Notes under the pieces: generated by a model | What the model saw: the letters and a program-made list of their open reading frames with translations, nothing else | Databases searched by the model: none | What the model was told of the DNA's origin: nothing | From: Xestospongia muta | Taxonomy: Eukaryota; Porifera; Demospongiae; Haplosclerida; Petrosiidae | Direction of reading: 5' to 3' | Assembly (NCBI GenBank): GCA_963693285.1 | Contig: OY848924.1 | Span: 3,985,214-4,049,213 of the forward strand | DNA length: 64,000 nucleotides | Part shown: positions 23,656 through 32,087 of the stretch, piece by piece | How positions within the stretch are numbered: the stretch's first letter is position 1 | How the letters are laid out: each line of letters begins with the position of its first letter | Made by a program: the position numbers and the translations under genes

Positions 23656-24496
23656 AAGAAATTAATAACTAATTTAGCTGTGTTTATAATCACAATCTAT
23701 GCATGATCACTGACACACATCATTCTAATGTTTGTCAAAATATTATGTGATACTGTCACAAAGTCATAGATTAGATTTTAAAATATCAAAAAGCTGTAGG
23801 TTAGACTTTTCCTCTTTTCTCTTTGACAAACATAAATTCTTTCCTTTATATAAATCACAGACATTTATATATGTCAGGGCTACATAATAAAGAAACGTAC
23901 TAAATTTTACACAAATAAAGGCTAAGGGTCACTTTTACCAAATAAAATACTATGTATTTACAAAGAACTCGCCTACACATAATACCAATAAAATACTATT
24001 CTCACTTTAGTGTCAGGTAAGACCTACCACCCATTTGGGACTAAAACAATATGTTTTTTAAAATTCATAGAAATAAGATTAAATTTTGTTACTTTGAGCG
24101 CTAAAGACCACACAGCCGGAAGATCCACTGGGATATACCATTGATTTTTAATAAGATGGTTCTGTTTGCTTGCATGTAAATGTGGTCTATAAGTTGTACA
24201 ATTAGTTATAGTCTTTTTCAACTTGACAATCATTGCAATGTTCCATACAAGTCATGTTAATTGTTCCATTAACAATAGCAACTATAATAGTTACAACTTA
24301 CTAAATATTACAATTAAGTGTTGTTACTTTTCTAACAGCTTTATCACTACCTTTATGACTTTTGTAATGATACAGTGGAATAACCTTATCTTTGCAACAT
24401 TAATGTTCCAAACACAAATTTGATTAAAACATTGTTAATTCTCACCTGCAACTCTGATTGGACAAAGGTTACAGTACTTGCTCTGAGTCCATCTGT
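2446..24496 (-). CDS. Multi-exon ankyrin-repeat protein gene (locus span, partial at the left edge)
   Basis: Minus-strand gene assembled by eye. Exon order from the 5' end: 24446-24496 and 22702-22735 (tentative), 21384-21544, 20894-20989, 20592-20714, 19703-19798, 17065-17163, 16569-16670, 12989-13090, 11189-11290, 7980-8081, 6950-7048, 5917-6018, 2446-2547. From 21384 onward every junction is phase 0 with GT..AG borders, and no exon has an in-frame stop. Each downstream exon is one ankyrin-like unit of 32-34 residues (41 in one), with the family hallmarks TPAHLAA and DIVKLLIE. Ankyrin repeats stack into protein-binding solenoids; the partner cannot be inferred. The 3' end lies outside the window, so any C-terminal domain is unseen. 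Symmetric phase-0 exons allow repeat gain or loss without breaking the frame, which is what the intron duplications show has happened. An assembled transcript could use only some of these exons. Confidence 0.72.
2548..3325. repeat. Intron repeat carrying X-box-like motifs
   Basis: Repeated at 11291-12172 and 13091-13972 (longer there), and partly at 10010-10372. Contains ATTGCTATGGTGAC (3035-3048) and ATTGCTATGGTAAC (3073-3086), both matching the RYYNYYWWRRNRAC form of the RFX X-box. Otherwise non-coding. Confidence 0.7.
3409..3428. repeat. Perfect 20-bp palindrome
   Basis: TATGTCCATATATGGACATA is its own reverse complement. It lies about 80 bp inside the left end of the transposon relic and is repeated exactly at 10456-10475 and 12256-12275; the 14056-14075 copy has its last base changed. 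Could be a transposase-binding or hairpin site. Confidence 0.8.
3737..3937 (+). pseudogene. Transposase-like C-terminal remnant
   Basis: Open stretch inside the relic encoding about 66 residues with the NGSAIETFLSQ..TTGQL block. I recall similar 'NGSA.E..FSQ' blocks from uncharacterised transposon proteins of marine invertebrates (recall, not checked). Upstream coding sequence (ATGCCCAAGCGTCC at about 3520, GAFQAYWK at about 3615) is split by stops. Confidence 0.5.
3943..5916. repeat. Long intron repeat unit, copy B
   Basis: Direct repeat of 1-1928 and 14590-16568. Its first 412 bases are the right part of the transposon relic. The 62-codon open stretch at about 4923 comes from the degenerate GTTGCTATGGT repeat and is not treated as a gene. 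Confidence 0.8.
5917..6018 (-). CDS. Ankyrin-repeat exon with altered 3' end
   Basis: 34 codons, phase 0. Same body as the 6950 exon, but the last codons are TKDSL because of a three-base insertion next to the donor. The inserted codon keeps the frame. Confidence 0.78.
5924..6953. repeat. 1030-bp direct tandem repeat, copy 1
   Basis: Matches 6954-7983 with only a few differences (for example CCA/CCC near the left end and one T/C near 6840/7870). Each copy carries one ankyrin exon plus the intron. Near-identity implies a recent duplication or an assembly duplication. Confidence 0.85.
6950..7048 (-). CDS. Ankyrin-repeat exon
   Basis: 33 codons, phase 0. Starts LGRTPAHLAADGYADIVKLL; one residue shorter than its siblings because AADGYAD replaces the usual AAxNGHAD. 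Ends ADVNTKDE. Confidence 0.8.
6954..7983. repeat. 1030-bp direct tandem repeat, copy 2
   Basis: Second copy of 5924-6953; the boundary with copy 1 falls inside the ankyrin exons. Confidence 0.85.
7980..8081 (-). CDS. Ankyrin-repeat exon
   Basis: 34 codons, phase 0, donor GTAAGT. Starts NGCTPAHFAAMNSHADIVKL and ends ADVNTKDE. Its 3' half belongs to the second 1030-bp tandem copy, while its 5' half differs from the 6950 exon, so the duplication breakpoint falls within the exon. Confidence 0.8.
8574..9150 (+). mobile_element. Ty3/gypsy gag-pol fragment (zinc knuckle to start of RT)
   Basis: Plus-strand relic inside an intron of the minus-strand ankyrin gene. The open part 8574-8765 (63 codons, no ATG) has a degraded CCHC knuckle: the pattern KCALEGRKHYEVIC keeps C-x6-H-x4-C, but the first Cys of the C-x2-C pair is missing. 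After a gap, the frame at about 8975-9100 reads KTLVGPPAIQALNLV, matching the protease-to-RT linker (LLG.PAI..LNLV) of gypsy elements. Around 9107-9140, FKGLMKLTCNYTI matches the 'lF.GLG.L...Y.I' block just before RT. RT, RNase H, integrase and LTRs were not found here, so it is a small fragment. Confidence 0.55.
9500..9880 (+). repeat. Dispersed repeat, copy 1 (inverted copy at 59.0-59.4 kb)
   Basis: Matches the reverse complement of about 59030-59410 over several hundred bases, including GGTTCACAGTCAACTG-like sequence and the self-complementary ATTACTATATATAGTAAT (9758-9775). No coding content. Confidence 0.7.
10373..10965. mobile_element. Transposon relic, right end deleted (first 1800-bp unit)
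   Basis: Starts with the CAGGAG end but breaks off after CCAGAG and is fused to sequence that normally lies left of the element (GTATTGAAATTCATAC). Shares the palindrome and coding remnants of the full-length copies. Confidence 0.7.
11107..11114. other. Unoccupied transposon target site
   Basis: The sequence TATGACCACAGTGACTAAAC joins the left and right flanks seen around the full-length element, with a single CAGTGACT. The matching site is at 12907-12914. It is either the ancestral empty site or a clean loss. Confidence 0.6.
11189..11290 (-). CDS. Ankyrin-repeat exon, copy in the first 1800-bp unit
   Basis: 34 codons, phase 0. Same residues as the 12989 exon (FGRTPAHYAAENGHADTIKL). If the 1800-bp duplication is an assembly artefact, only one of the two exons exists. 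Confidence 0.8.
12173..12765. mobile_element. Transposon relic, right end deleted (second 1800-bp unit)
   Basis: Duplicate of the 10373-10965 copy with the same deletion junction, so the deletion preceded the 1800-bp duplication. Confidence 0.7.
12241..14040. repeat. 1800-bp direct tandem repeat, copy 2
   Basis: Second copy, with the same content in the same order. Confidence 0.9.
12989..13090 (-). CDS. Ankyrin-repeat exon, copy in the second 1800-bp unit
   Basis: 34 codons, phase 0, donor GTAAGT. Starts FGRTPAHYAAENGHADTIKL. Identical to the exon at 11189-11290, as expected from the 1800-bp tandem duplication. Confidence 0.8.
13973..15001. mobile_element. DNA-transposon relic, second full-length copy
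   Basis: Same 1029-bp length and ends as 3326-4354. The right end, read on the other strand, starts CAGGAGTGCATGAGTGTCAC. The internal coding remnants at 14331-14584 carry the same stops as the first copy, so both derive from one already dead insertion copied by segmental duplication. Confidence 0.68.
14590..16568. repeat. Long intron repeat unit, copy C
   Basis: Third copy of the 1-1928 / 3943-5916 unit, ending at the ankyrin exon 16569-16670. Confidence 0.8.
16569..16670 (-). CDS. Ankyrin-repeat exon, expanded family copy
   Basis: 34 codons, phase 0. Starts LGRTPAHVAARNGHADIVKL and ends with VGQADVNTKDI. Member of the 99-102-base exon family multiplied with its introns in the left 17 kb. 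Confidence 0.82.
17065..17163 (-). CDS. Ankyrin-repeat exon
   Basis: 33 codons, phase 0, donor GTTTGT. Reads NHQSALQFASSAGHIEIVQL then LLTVKADPNICDE. It closely resembles the ankyrin exon of the plus-strand gene at 58575, including the position of the DPxIxDE end, which suggests the two genes are paralogous. Confidence 0.75.
17327..18115. mobile_element. TTAA-flanked non-autonomous DNA element
   Basis: TTAA is present on both sides (17323-17326 and 18116-18119). The left end starts CCTCGCTGCGGTGC and the right end, on the other strand, starts CCTCGCTGTGCATT, a short inverted end of about 9 bp. A second inverted pair (CCTCGCT..AGCGAGG around TTTGCGCAAA, about 18088-18115) forms a subterminal hairpin. 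It is visibly less AT-rich than its surroundings. No transposase is encoded. TTAA targets are typical of piggyBac and Kolobok families. Confidence 0.65.
18150..19255. repeat. Diverged duplications in intron
   Basis: 18150-18335 resembles 18551-18729 (shared ATTATATTTTAA..TTTCTAATATA and TTTCTGTTGTAG). 18423-18545 resembles 19134-19255 (shared TATCTCCTGTACTGATATGT). These are older duplications than those in the left 16 kb. The only coding trace is the truncated ankyrin exon at 19024. Confidence 0.6.
19024..19066 (-). pseudogene. Truncated ankyrin exon remnant
   Basis: Minus-strand fragment matching the 3' half of the 17065-17163 exon (DPNIC motif followed by the same GTTTGT donor). Its 5' half has been replaced by unrelated sequence, so only about 14 codons remain. 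It lies inside a duplicated 18.4-19.3 kb segment and looks like a broken copy. Confidence 0.5.
19703..19798 (-). CDS. Ankyrin-repeat exon
   Basis: 32 codons, phase 0, donor GTAAGT. Reads NEIMLAAADRGLINIVKESI followed by QRKANVNYQNKE, a clear ankyrin pattern with the ANVN turn. Confidence 0.72.
20592..20714 (-). CDS. Ankyrin-like exon with an internal TPHT insertion
   Basis: 41 codons, phase 0, donor GTAAGT. The usual TPLH region is stretched to LPLHITPHTTPHTIAYIKGH, where TPHT occurs twice because of a short tandem duplication in the DNA; the unit then continues DTIAHIFENAGATPN. The additional residues would lengthen the first helix or the loop. No stop codon. Confidence 0.65.
20894..20989 (-). 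CDS. Ankyrin-repeat exon (most N-terminal repeat)
   Basis: 32 codons, phase 0, donor GTAAGA. Residues DRELWESSRVGNVENVKQLL then NGANF follow the ankyrin helix-helix pattern with the NGAN turn. The repeat lacks the TPLH tetrapeptide, as is common for capping repeats. Confidence 0.72.
21384..21544 (-). CDS. N-terminal exon with LSKKEQIQ repeats, ankyrin gene
   Basis: Minus-strand exon ending at a GTAAGT donor. An ATG at 21494-21492 starts MAAQLSKKNKG, followed by two copies of QLSKKEQI and a diverged one, a strongly basic and polar short tandem repeat. The frame stays open upstream of this ATG to an acceptor at 21545-21546 (ELDQLNSTSQGLPALLAMAA), so the ATG is either the start or internal; the sequence alone does not decide. 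No signal peptide or membrane segment is visible, so a cytoplasmic protein is likely. Confidence 0.6.
22702..22735 (-). CDS. Possible small upstream exon or start exon
   Basis: Minus-strand 34-base exon candidate between an ACAG acceptor and a GTAGGT donor. It reads MLLLSSDPPPT plus one base, and that phase fits the next exon (starting at 21544). The initial ATG means it could also be a transcription start exon with the acceptor used only in some transcripts. Too short to be convincing alone. Confidence 0.28.
23612..23659. repeat. (TA)n-(GA)n microsatellite
   Basis: About 28 bases of alternating TA followed directly by about 16 bases of GA. Confidence 0.95.
24446..24496 (-). CDS. Possible upstream exon of the ankyrin gene
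   Basis: A 51-base open stretch with a good acceptor (pyrimidine-rich then AACAG on the minus strand) and donor GTGAGA. It reads TDGLRASTVTFVQSELQ in phase 0 and joins in frame to the next candidate exon at 22735. A second frame is also open, so both the frame and membership of the gene are uncertain. No domain is recognisable. Confidence 0.3.
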
Positions 24497-25991
24497 CTGT
24501 TAATAAAAAATTTTATTCTAAAGTTATAATAATTTTATTTTACATGTTCTGAAAAGGTACTTATATCCACACATATTTGACAGATAATAACATATGATGT
24601 AATTATTGTTATTTGCTTGTTCTCTTTCATTTGACTGAGCTATTTTGTGTTACAACTTCAAGTAACTTAATAAATATCCTTAAAGAATTCTTAGTATCAA
24701 GAAACAAAACTGTTTATGTCACATTTAATGTAGGTGCCATCATAACTTGCATATTTTCATATATATTATGATATTGTGTAGTTTTAGCAACTTTTGTTGC
24801 CTATTTTATTAAGTATGTATTCATGTCATGGTAAATGATCAGTGGGATATCTCAATAACTATGAGGTGACAATTAGTCCTTATAAAATTATTGTATGTGG
24901 AGAACACATGTAAATATCAGACTCATGATCACATGTGGCAAGAGTAGCATAAATCATGACTGCTCTTTTTATAAACTAGACAAAGTTGTTGCTTGCTAGT
25001 GTCAGTAATAAATACAGCAATAAAATGTATACTAAAGCTATATACAGTATGTACCATATTGGAGTCAAGAATTTATCCTTTCTATATGAATCTCTATTTG
25101 GTTCGCTCTACATGTAGAAGATTGATTATATCAAATAAGTTCCTAATCAAACAGATATACTTCACAATCTTTATCACACAACTATAGTATTGGACAATTT
25201 TATAATTATACTGTATTGTATTCATTTTTAGCATATCAGTGAATCTAATTCCAGTCAAGAGATATATAAGACACATATTACCACACTCATCAGTATAGCA
25301 GTATAGTATACAGTACTTGATGAGGTGACACAATATACTGTATATTAGATTATGTCATATCAAATATATAAGGTGATGATTGTAGTATTTTAAAGTTTTA
25401 ATCCAATGCAAACTCTAAGATTAAAAATATTATATTTTAACATTACAGTTGTTAGAATGAAATTGTTATGACTCTGACTACTAATTAGGCAGTAAACTTT
25501 TCACTTCACGTAATTTGCTATAATATTCTGCTTTGAAGTGAAAAGAAACCAAGTACTCGGATGAAGATAACATCTTTAGTACACAAGCAATAGATAATGT
25601 GATAGTATCCTCCAGACTTACGCTAATTATTAATATTCATAGTTCGTACATGTTAATAAAGTCTTATTGTTTTTTAGCTTAATCAACACCTCTTCAGACG
25701 CCACAAAATTACACAAATGTAGTAGATTATGATAACTGTAAAAAAGATATTTCAGAATACACCTAGGTTCCATTATACCTTGTAATTTTGAAGTCCACCT
25801 TTTTATGGAGCACTTGCTTCTATATGTAAGTGCTCTAAACTAGGGGGGACCTTCCTGATTCATGATTATAACAGCTAAATCTATCACACAAACTCTAACA
25901 TCTATGAATAAAAGGTCATGATGACTTAAGTGTGATGTCTAAAGTGAATTCTTAGTCTTTTCTTGACTAGTAGCAAATATTAAATACCCAC
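24497..25991. other. No gene seen
   Basis: AT-rich sequence with no exon-like open frame that has both splice signals and protein-like composition. Confidence 0.4.
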
Positions 25992-26110
25992 CTTTCATTT
26001 TTTTGTTCAAATGTTTCTTTAAAGATGCTCCTGTCTTCACTAACTTTTATTGTCACTAAATACCTGTCAGCTTTAGTCATGGTATAAAGAGAAATCCTCT
26101 TTTGTGTAGC
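25992..26110 (-). CDS. Unassigned exon
   Basis: 119-base minus-strand open stretch between a TGTAG acceptor and a GTGGGT donor, open in one frame only. Reads ATQKRISLYTMTKADRYLVT then KVSEDRSIFKETFEQKNE. The composition is protein-like, but I do not recognise a family. The donor is phase 2 and does not fit directly onto the 24446 exon, so it either belongs to another gene or an exon is missing. Confidence 0.4.
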
Positions 26111-26336
26111 CTACATGTACAAGAGAATAGTAGGATTAAAATAGCAACATTATTGTTACACTGACATGTTTAATAAGTCACATGATTTATGTTATATTCT
26201 GTGCTCTAAGAGACTCTAACTACTACAGCTAAACACATAGAAGTCAACATTAACTAAACAATAATATTATTAGCAACTATCTGTGTGTTCTTGTACATTG
26301 TATAAATTTATCTCAACATACCACGTGTCTCTCAAT

Positions 26337-26473
26337 TCAAATTGATCTTTTCATCTTTTCTTCAAGATAAGAGTAAATGACTACTTGCTCTTTGACGTGT
26401 TTGTCAAAATAATTGGACAGATTTTCAACTAGTGATTCATTAAAACAATCGGTCTTTGTCTTATCTTCCCCAT
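26337..26473 (-). CDS. Unassigned exon, ends in a stop
   Basis: Minus-strand open stretch after a CAGTAG acceptor, 45 codons ending in TGA (26339-26337). Reads ESLVENLSNYFDKHVKEQVV followed by IYSYLEEKMKRSI, amphipathic and possibly helical. A donor-like GTGGTATG lies just past the stop, so the stop may be a disabling change rather than the true end. Confidence 0.35.
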
Positions 26474-26730
26474 CTACTGAATTATGTCAAAAGAAGCCAG
26501 TAGAAATTTATATCTGATCTTCATAATGTACACTGAAGATATACACATACAATAGATAAATATATGTATATTTTAAATTTTAAGTCAGTTGCATTTGTTT
26601 TTCAAGTTGCAATGAAAACTAAAATGTATAAATGCAGTTGAGAGGATGAATTGTTTATTAGCAGTGAAATTTTTAGGTAAGTTTCATTTGTATTTTTAGC
26701 TAAATCATTGCATTAACTCTTCTTGATTTG

Positions 26731-27428
26731 ATGGCAGAGATAGAGTTTAATTTATCAGGTCATATTACCCTATCATTAATTTAAACTTTTAAGTTTCTAG
26801 TGATTATTCCATAGGATAGTACATACTAAGTGTTAAGAGATAATGTTTATATTCACTTTATACATAGTATTTTCAATGCCTGACACAAGTGACAGGGCAG
26901 TCACCAAGTGACAGCCCAGTCAGTACATGCATGGTTATTATATTCTATTCTATGGAATGCAATGAGAACACTACTCTCCATTATGTCATATATAGTCTGA
27001 AATGTAGCTTCACAGTATAATTAAATCTCAGTATCATGTATGGTTTAGTGACAAAGCAAGCATATAAATTATAATAGTGTAATTGTATGTTTGAATGTTG
27101 ATATGTTAGTTTATAATATGAATTATGAATATTTGTAACTTAAAAAGTGTAAATGATGTTTAGAGTCAATACAAATGATTTACCAGTGTTATTAACAAAA
27201 TAACTATTAATATCATAAAACTTATATGTTTGATTTCAATATGTAAATAGATATACATATACTTTTGATAATGTGACTTACTTTAGTATAATTTTATATA
27301 TTATAGGTAATATTACAATACAAGGGACTAAACTAGGTAATTTGACAACAACAGTTAGTAACTTACTTTCATTTAATGTAGATATCACTCATCTTAACAA
27401 TGTTACTGAGAGAGAAAAACAACCTGTA
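26731..27428 (+). CDS. Possible two-exon start of a plus-strand gene
   Basis: ATG at 26731 reads MAEIEFNLS to a weak donor (GTCATA, 26759). An exon from 27306 to a GTGGGG donor at 27429 continues in the matching phase (GNITIQGTKLGNLTTTVSNL and on to REKQPVFE). The phases agree, but the first donor is poor. No family recognised; it could be the 5' part of the kinase gene downstream or unrelated. Confidence 0.25.
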
Positions 27429-28190
27429 TTTGAGAGGTGGGGCTTATAAAGATAATTAAAAGGCGGAGCTCATGATCTCGAAAGAAAGGAGAAGACATCC
27501 ATCTGCAAAGGAGAGATGAGCCAACTAGACCTCGTGTGTCAATATTGCTAATTTCAATTCAATATAAACTCAAGGAAGAAATCTTAGGATAGAGTACATG
27601 AACATTTGGCATCATAAAGACACAAGAAACTGATAGACAGTTACTGAAATAACAAGTAAGAAATAAACAGTAGGCACTCTATGAGACTGAAGTTTGTCAA
27701 ATCATGAAATGTAAATGAAAAAAGAGGCTGAAGGTTCAGTTTGTGATTTTTTGCAAATATTGTCTTATTCAGCTATTATTTTAAATTAAGCTAAAGGATT
27801 ATTAGGAAATATTGTCCAGCATCATACTAATCTGGTCAACAACTAAAGCAAAAGTAATATCCACAGGAACTATAACATTTTTTTCTATGTTAAGTTCCGA
27901 AAAATTGTGATTCTTGTGTTTTGTTAAAGTCAAGCAACATTATATTCAGAAGTATCAAGTACAACAGTGTAGCTGTTGTGTATAATTTTAATGTTAAAGT
28001 TAATACCTGATATCTACCCAAATTTGGAATTTAATTGTATCACCTAATTGTTACCTCTTGAATACATTTAAAAGGTAGCACCTGAAAATCTGCTCTATCT
28101 ATTGTCTATAAGTTATTATGATACAGCTCATTCATTTTTACTATTTATTTATAATTTTACATGTTACATATATATTGTGATATGATACAG

Positions 28191-28404
28191 GTCAGTTGTT
28201 ACTGATAGTTATTGAAAAGATGATCTTTCAAGTTGATACCATACAAACTATCCCAAAGAACAACTCAAGAATATCTAACCTTATTGTCTACACAGCAGTG
28301 ACTATGAGCCACCATTATAGTCAGGTTAGAGATGGTGATATCTCACTTGTAACAGCAGACATAAATGCAAACTTAATGCTTTTTGTATTGATGTTTAAAT
28401 ATTA
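28191..28404 (+). pseudogene. Possible kinase N-lobe remnant
   Basis: Open from an ATACAG acceptor with no ATG. Includes SNLIVYTAVTMSHHYSQ, which faintly resembles the HPNIV..LDV block of CDK N-lobes, and near the end LMLFV, where CDKs have LTLVFE. It lies 0.5 kb before the catalytic-loop exon on the same strand. Resemblance is weak. Confidence 0.25.
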
Positions 28405-28901
28405 ATGTCTAGAGTATAGTATTAATTTCCCATCAACATATAGCATCTGTTACTGGCACTCTAGACATAACCTTTAATGATACAATAAAGTTGATATGGT
28501 AGTAGTTTATCTTGTATCTCTTCTCCCTCCCTATGGTTGCTTTAGTTTTAATTTTAATGATGTAGAATTATATTAAAAGATGGTGTGAATAGAGTGATGA
28601 CAGCTCATACAAATTATAGCAATTATTAAAGTCTATTTGTTCAACAAATAATAACCTAATCTAGTAACTGTCTGTAGATTTCTTCTCAACTATAGCTGAT
28701 TATATACAATTATAATAGCTATGATGTAGTCATATCACATTCATTAGTGTATATACAAGTATATGATTGGATATAATGCTAGTTAGAATTGTACTTTAAA
28801 TGCATATATTTAAAAACAGTAATACTAAATAGTAGCACACAATAGAGTTTAGACGCTCATGTCTTACTCATTAATAATAGTGCTTGATCTTATCTACTTA
28901 G

Positions 28902-29020
28902 ACAATGTGCAGTATATAACATTATATCTTGTATTTCTTTGGATGATTGTGACTTGAAGCCACAAAATATTCTCATCAGTCAAGGTGTTATCAAATATCT
29001 GCTGACTTTGGTCTCTCAGA
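28902..29020 (+). pseudogene. CDK4/6-like kinase exon: catalytic loop and DFG, frameshifted
   Basis: Plus strand after a CTTAG acceptor. DCDLKPQNILISQGVIK corresponds to the catalytic loop HRDLKPQNIL..G.IK of CDKs. His is replaced by Asp and Arg by Cys (CGT to TGT is one transition). The next bases read SADFGLS only after a one-base shift, giving the DFG magnesium-binding motif. Upstream of the loop another shift exposes LQYI..LYLVF-like residues. At least two frameshifts plus the lost HRD residues mean it cannot make an active kinase. Confidence 0.7.
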
Positions 29021-29595
29021 GTAATTAATGACTATGTTGTCAATACATGTTAGCTATCACAAGTACAAGTAAACCTTGTGTGTGTTAAGTTATTGTCCAT
29101 GTTGTATGCATGTTCTCCTATTAATCACTGGTGTCTAACATAATCCAACAATGCCTTCCAGTATTATTACACAGACACACATGCACATATATCATGGATA
29201 GTAGTATTAAGCTAGTACACTTCATTGTGAAGTACTATAACACTGCAGTCTTTAACTAACTCAGTACATTATACATGTACCCAACTATGACTAATGGTTA
29301 ATTATTAATAAGTTGCTTGCTTTAATTAAGAAAAAAATATATACATTTATGTCCTGAATAAAGAAAAAAAGAACACTGTTTCTTTTAGTAGTAGATGATG
29401 TATTAGTCAGTATTAAGATGGAGTAAAATTAGATTGTGTTGATCAATATTTACTTTTTATAGTAAAATAAAATAATAGAAAATATTTAAAAAGACCTTGA
29501 TTTGTGTACACAATTAGTTCATCAGAAAACCCTCTGGCACTCAGTATATTTGATGTAGGTTGCTTCATTATTAGTGTGTTTGCCTAGCTACCAGT

Positions 29596-30045
29596 AGCCA
29601 CATAAAGGGGAAATAGGTTGGAGTGACATGATGTTATCACAATTAATTCTAGACTCAATATGGCTATGAGGATGAAATACTTTGCATGTAATTGTGTTGG
29701 TTGACAGGTTGCCCTGTTAAACTGCAACAGTTGTGAAGCTACATTTATTAGATGTAAATTCTATTTAATCTTGTGTTTGTTCATTGTTAGCAGTGTTTGG
29801 AGTCATGGGGATTTGGTTTCCTAGCTAGCCACATAAAGGAGAAGTAGGTTGGAGTGTCATGATGTTATCACAACTAATATTAGACTCAATATGGCTATGG
29901 GAGTGAAATACTTTGTATATAATTGATGTTGGTGACAGGTTGCCATGTTAAACTGCAACAGATGTGAAGCTACATTTATTAATTTTATTTAAACTTGTGT
30001 TTGTTGATTGTTAGCACTGTTTGGAGTTCTGGGATTTTTCTTGAA
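29596..30045. repeat. Two-copy ~230-bp tandem repeat
   Basis: AGCCACATAAAGG..GTAGGTTGGAGTG recurs at 29596 and 29826; each unit ends near GTTAGCA.TGTTTGGAGT. Lies in a kinase pseudogene intron. Confidence 0.75.
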
Positions 30046-30223
30046 GGTTTCTGTATCAGTGTCACTGTATAATAGATACTACTTATGATTACTTTTACTA
30101 CTACTTGTTATAATGAAGAATTCCTGGTAGAATTAACTCCTTGTACTGGTACACTACTGTTGATATAGCTAGCTTGTGTTAACTTCTCTCTCTCCCTTCC
30201 CCTCCCCTCCCCTCTCTCTCTCT

Positions 30224-30984
30224 GTAAAAAACAATCCAATGAGTGTCAAGTTTTAAAAGACAGTTATTAGTTGTACAACTGTAGACCATATTTATGTATT
30301 AGCAAACATCTTATTGAAAATCAATGATATATCTTGGTACATCATCCTGATGTGTGGTCTTCAGAACCTAAGTGAAAAAATTTAATTTTATTACTATAAA
30401 TTTAAGTGGGTTTTCAAGTCAACCAGGACCACACTTATAGCTGTAGGATGAATGTGCACTGAGACATGCTATTGATTTTTATAAACCTTACCATCTTATC
30501 ATATTATACTAACAAAGAGTAGAATGATGTGTGGGTATGGATATGTGTACATACATTTATAGTTACAAATGCAACTAAATCTCTCTCTCTCTGTAAAAAA
30601 ACAATGCAATGAGTGTCAAGTTCTAAAAGATAGTTAATAGTTGTACAACTATAGACCATATTAGCAAACATATTATTGAAAATCAATGATATATCCCAGT
30701 GCATCATCCTGATGTGTGGTCTTCAGCAACCAAAGTGAAAAAATTTAATTTTATTACTATGAATTTAAGTGAGTTTTCAAGTCAACCAGGACCACACATA
30801 GTTGTGTGGATGAATGTACACTGAGACATGTTATTGATTTTTATAAACCTTAGTATCATATCATATTATACTAACAAAGAGTAGGATAATGATGTGTGGG
30901 TATGGATGTGTGTACATACATTTATAGTTACAAATGCAACTAAATTTCTCTCTATATAAAAAATCAATGCAATGAATCTCTATC

Positions 30985-31034
<50 letters not shown>

Positions 31035-31404
31035 TCCTCTCTCTCTGTGTGAAAAAGAATACAATGATTGTCAAGTTTAAAAGACAGTTAATAGTTATAC
31101 AACTATAGACTATATTTATGTATTAGCAAACATCTTATTGAAAATCATTGATATATCCCAGTGCATCATCCTGATGTGTGGTCTTTAGCAACCAGAGTGA
31201 AAAAATTTAATTTTATTACTATGAATTTAAGTGGGTTTTGAAGTCAACCGAGGACCACACTCATAGCTATAGAATGAACATGCACTGAGATATGTTATTG
31301 ATTTTTATATACCTTAGCATCATACCATATTTTACTGACAAAGACTTGAATGATGTGTGGGTATGGATATGTGTGCATACATTTATAGTTATAAATACAA
31401 CTAA
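30224..31404. repeat. Three-copy ~370-bp tandem repeat separated by (CT)n
   Basis: Units begin at about 30224, 30593 and 31049 with ACAAT.CAATGA.TGTCAAG and end at CAACTAAAT.TCTC. CT-rich microsatellites at 30187-30223, 30581-30592, 30977-31047 and 31405-31440 sit at each boundary and probably drove the duplication. Open frames on the minus strand here, including an Arg-Glu run, come from the microsatellite. Confidence 0.85.
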
Positions 31405-31449
31405 ATCTCTTATTCTCTCTTTCTCTCTCTCTCTCTCTCTATTCAGTAG

Positions 31450-31544
31450 TACAGATCTACAGTGGTATTACTACAATCCTTTTATAGTAAACCAGTAAAT
31501 GTATGGAGTGTAGGATGTATTTTAGCTGAAATGTACATTGGAAG
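31450..31544 (+). pseudogene. CDK4/6-like kinase exon: APE to subdomain IX
   Basis: Reads [20 protein letters not shown] then [11 protein letters not shown], aligning with WYRAPEVLLQS.Y..PVDMWSVGCI.AEM of CDKs. The APE motif has become STV, and the invariant Asp of DxWSxG has become Asn. The donor GTAAAT leaves two bases (AG) that complete an Arg codon with the next exon, exactly as in 'RPLF'. Confidence 0.75.
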
Positions 31545-31816
31545 GTAAATAACATTAAACAATTTATGACATAAACTATCTAGTGTGAAATATATGTACT
31601 ATTATAGTACAATGCTTGTAATCTACTCTTTTCTGTTACTTCTTTGGTGGGTTGTGTCATTGTAACTAAACTGTTCTTTTGTTAAAGAGTACTTAGCAAC
31701 AAGTATAATATAGCTTACAAAAAGTAAAACTAGTTGCAGAATCTGAGAGAAATATCTAGTGTACTAAGTTGTATGTATGTATTAAATGATATATCATATT
31801 GTATTTCTTTATATAG

Positions 31817-31873
31817 ACCACTTATTTCTTCAAAAAGAAATGGAGAAATAGGACAACTTCAAGAGATACTTCA
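31817..31873 (+). pseudogene. CDK4/6-like kinase exon
   Basis: Reads PLISSKRNGEIGQLQEIL, corresponding to 'RPLF.G.SE..QL..I' after subdomain IX. Donor GTAGGT; the two left-over bases join the next exon in phase. No stop in this exon. Confidence 0.72.
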
Positions 31874-32032
31874 GTAGGTACCAAAGTATAAAATTGACAC
31901 CTTGATGGATGCATCAATGGACAGATATTTAAACATGTGTAGAAGTCACTTACATACGTGCACATTGACTAAAGTTGCTTGATGTCTTGATGTTACTAGG
32001 TGGATTACCATAGATACCTCAGCTTAGTCACT

Positions 32033-32035
<3 letters not shown>

Positions 32036-32085
<50 letters not shown>
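32036..32085. repeat. (TA)n microsatellite
   Basis: Uninterrupted TA repeat of about 50 bases. Confidence 0.97.

Positions 32086-32087
<2 letters not shown>

Larger units (their letters stand above)
21545..24445. other. Region upstream of the N-terminal exon
   Basis: No convincing domain. Contains a (TA)n run at 21664-21682, a somewhat less AT-rich stretch at 21720-22080 that could be a promoter or 5' leader for the minus-strand gene, and the TA/GA microsatellite at 23612-23659. Short open frames here look random. Confidence 0.4.

Noticed and set aside
28902..29027. Reading this frame as an armadillo repeat (GVIKYLLTLV end)
   Set aside because: DLKPQNIL and, one base shifted, ADFGLS show it is a kinase catalytic loop; the downstream exons confirm this.
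30861..31064. Minus-strand frame with an Arg-Glu run
   Set aside because: Produced by the (CT)n microsatellite.
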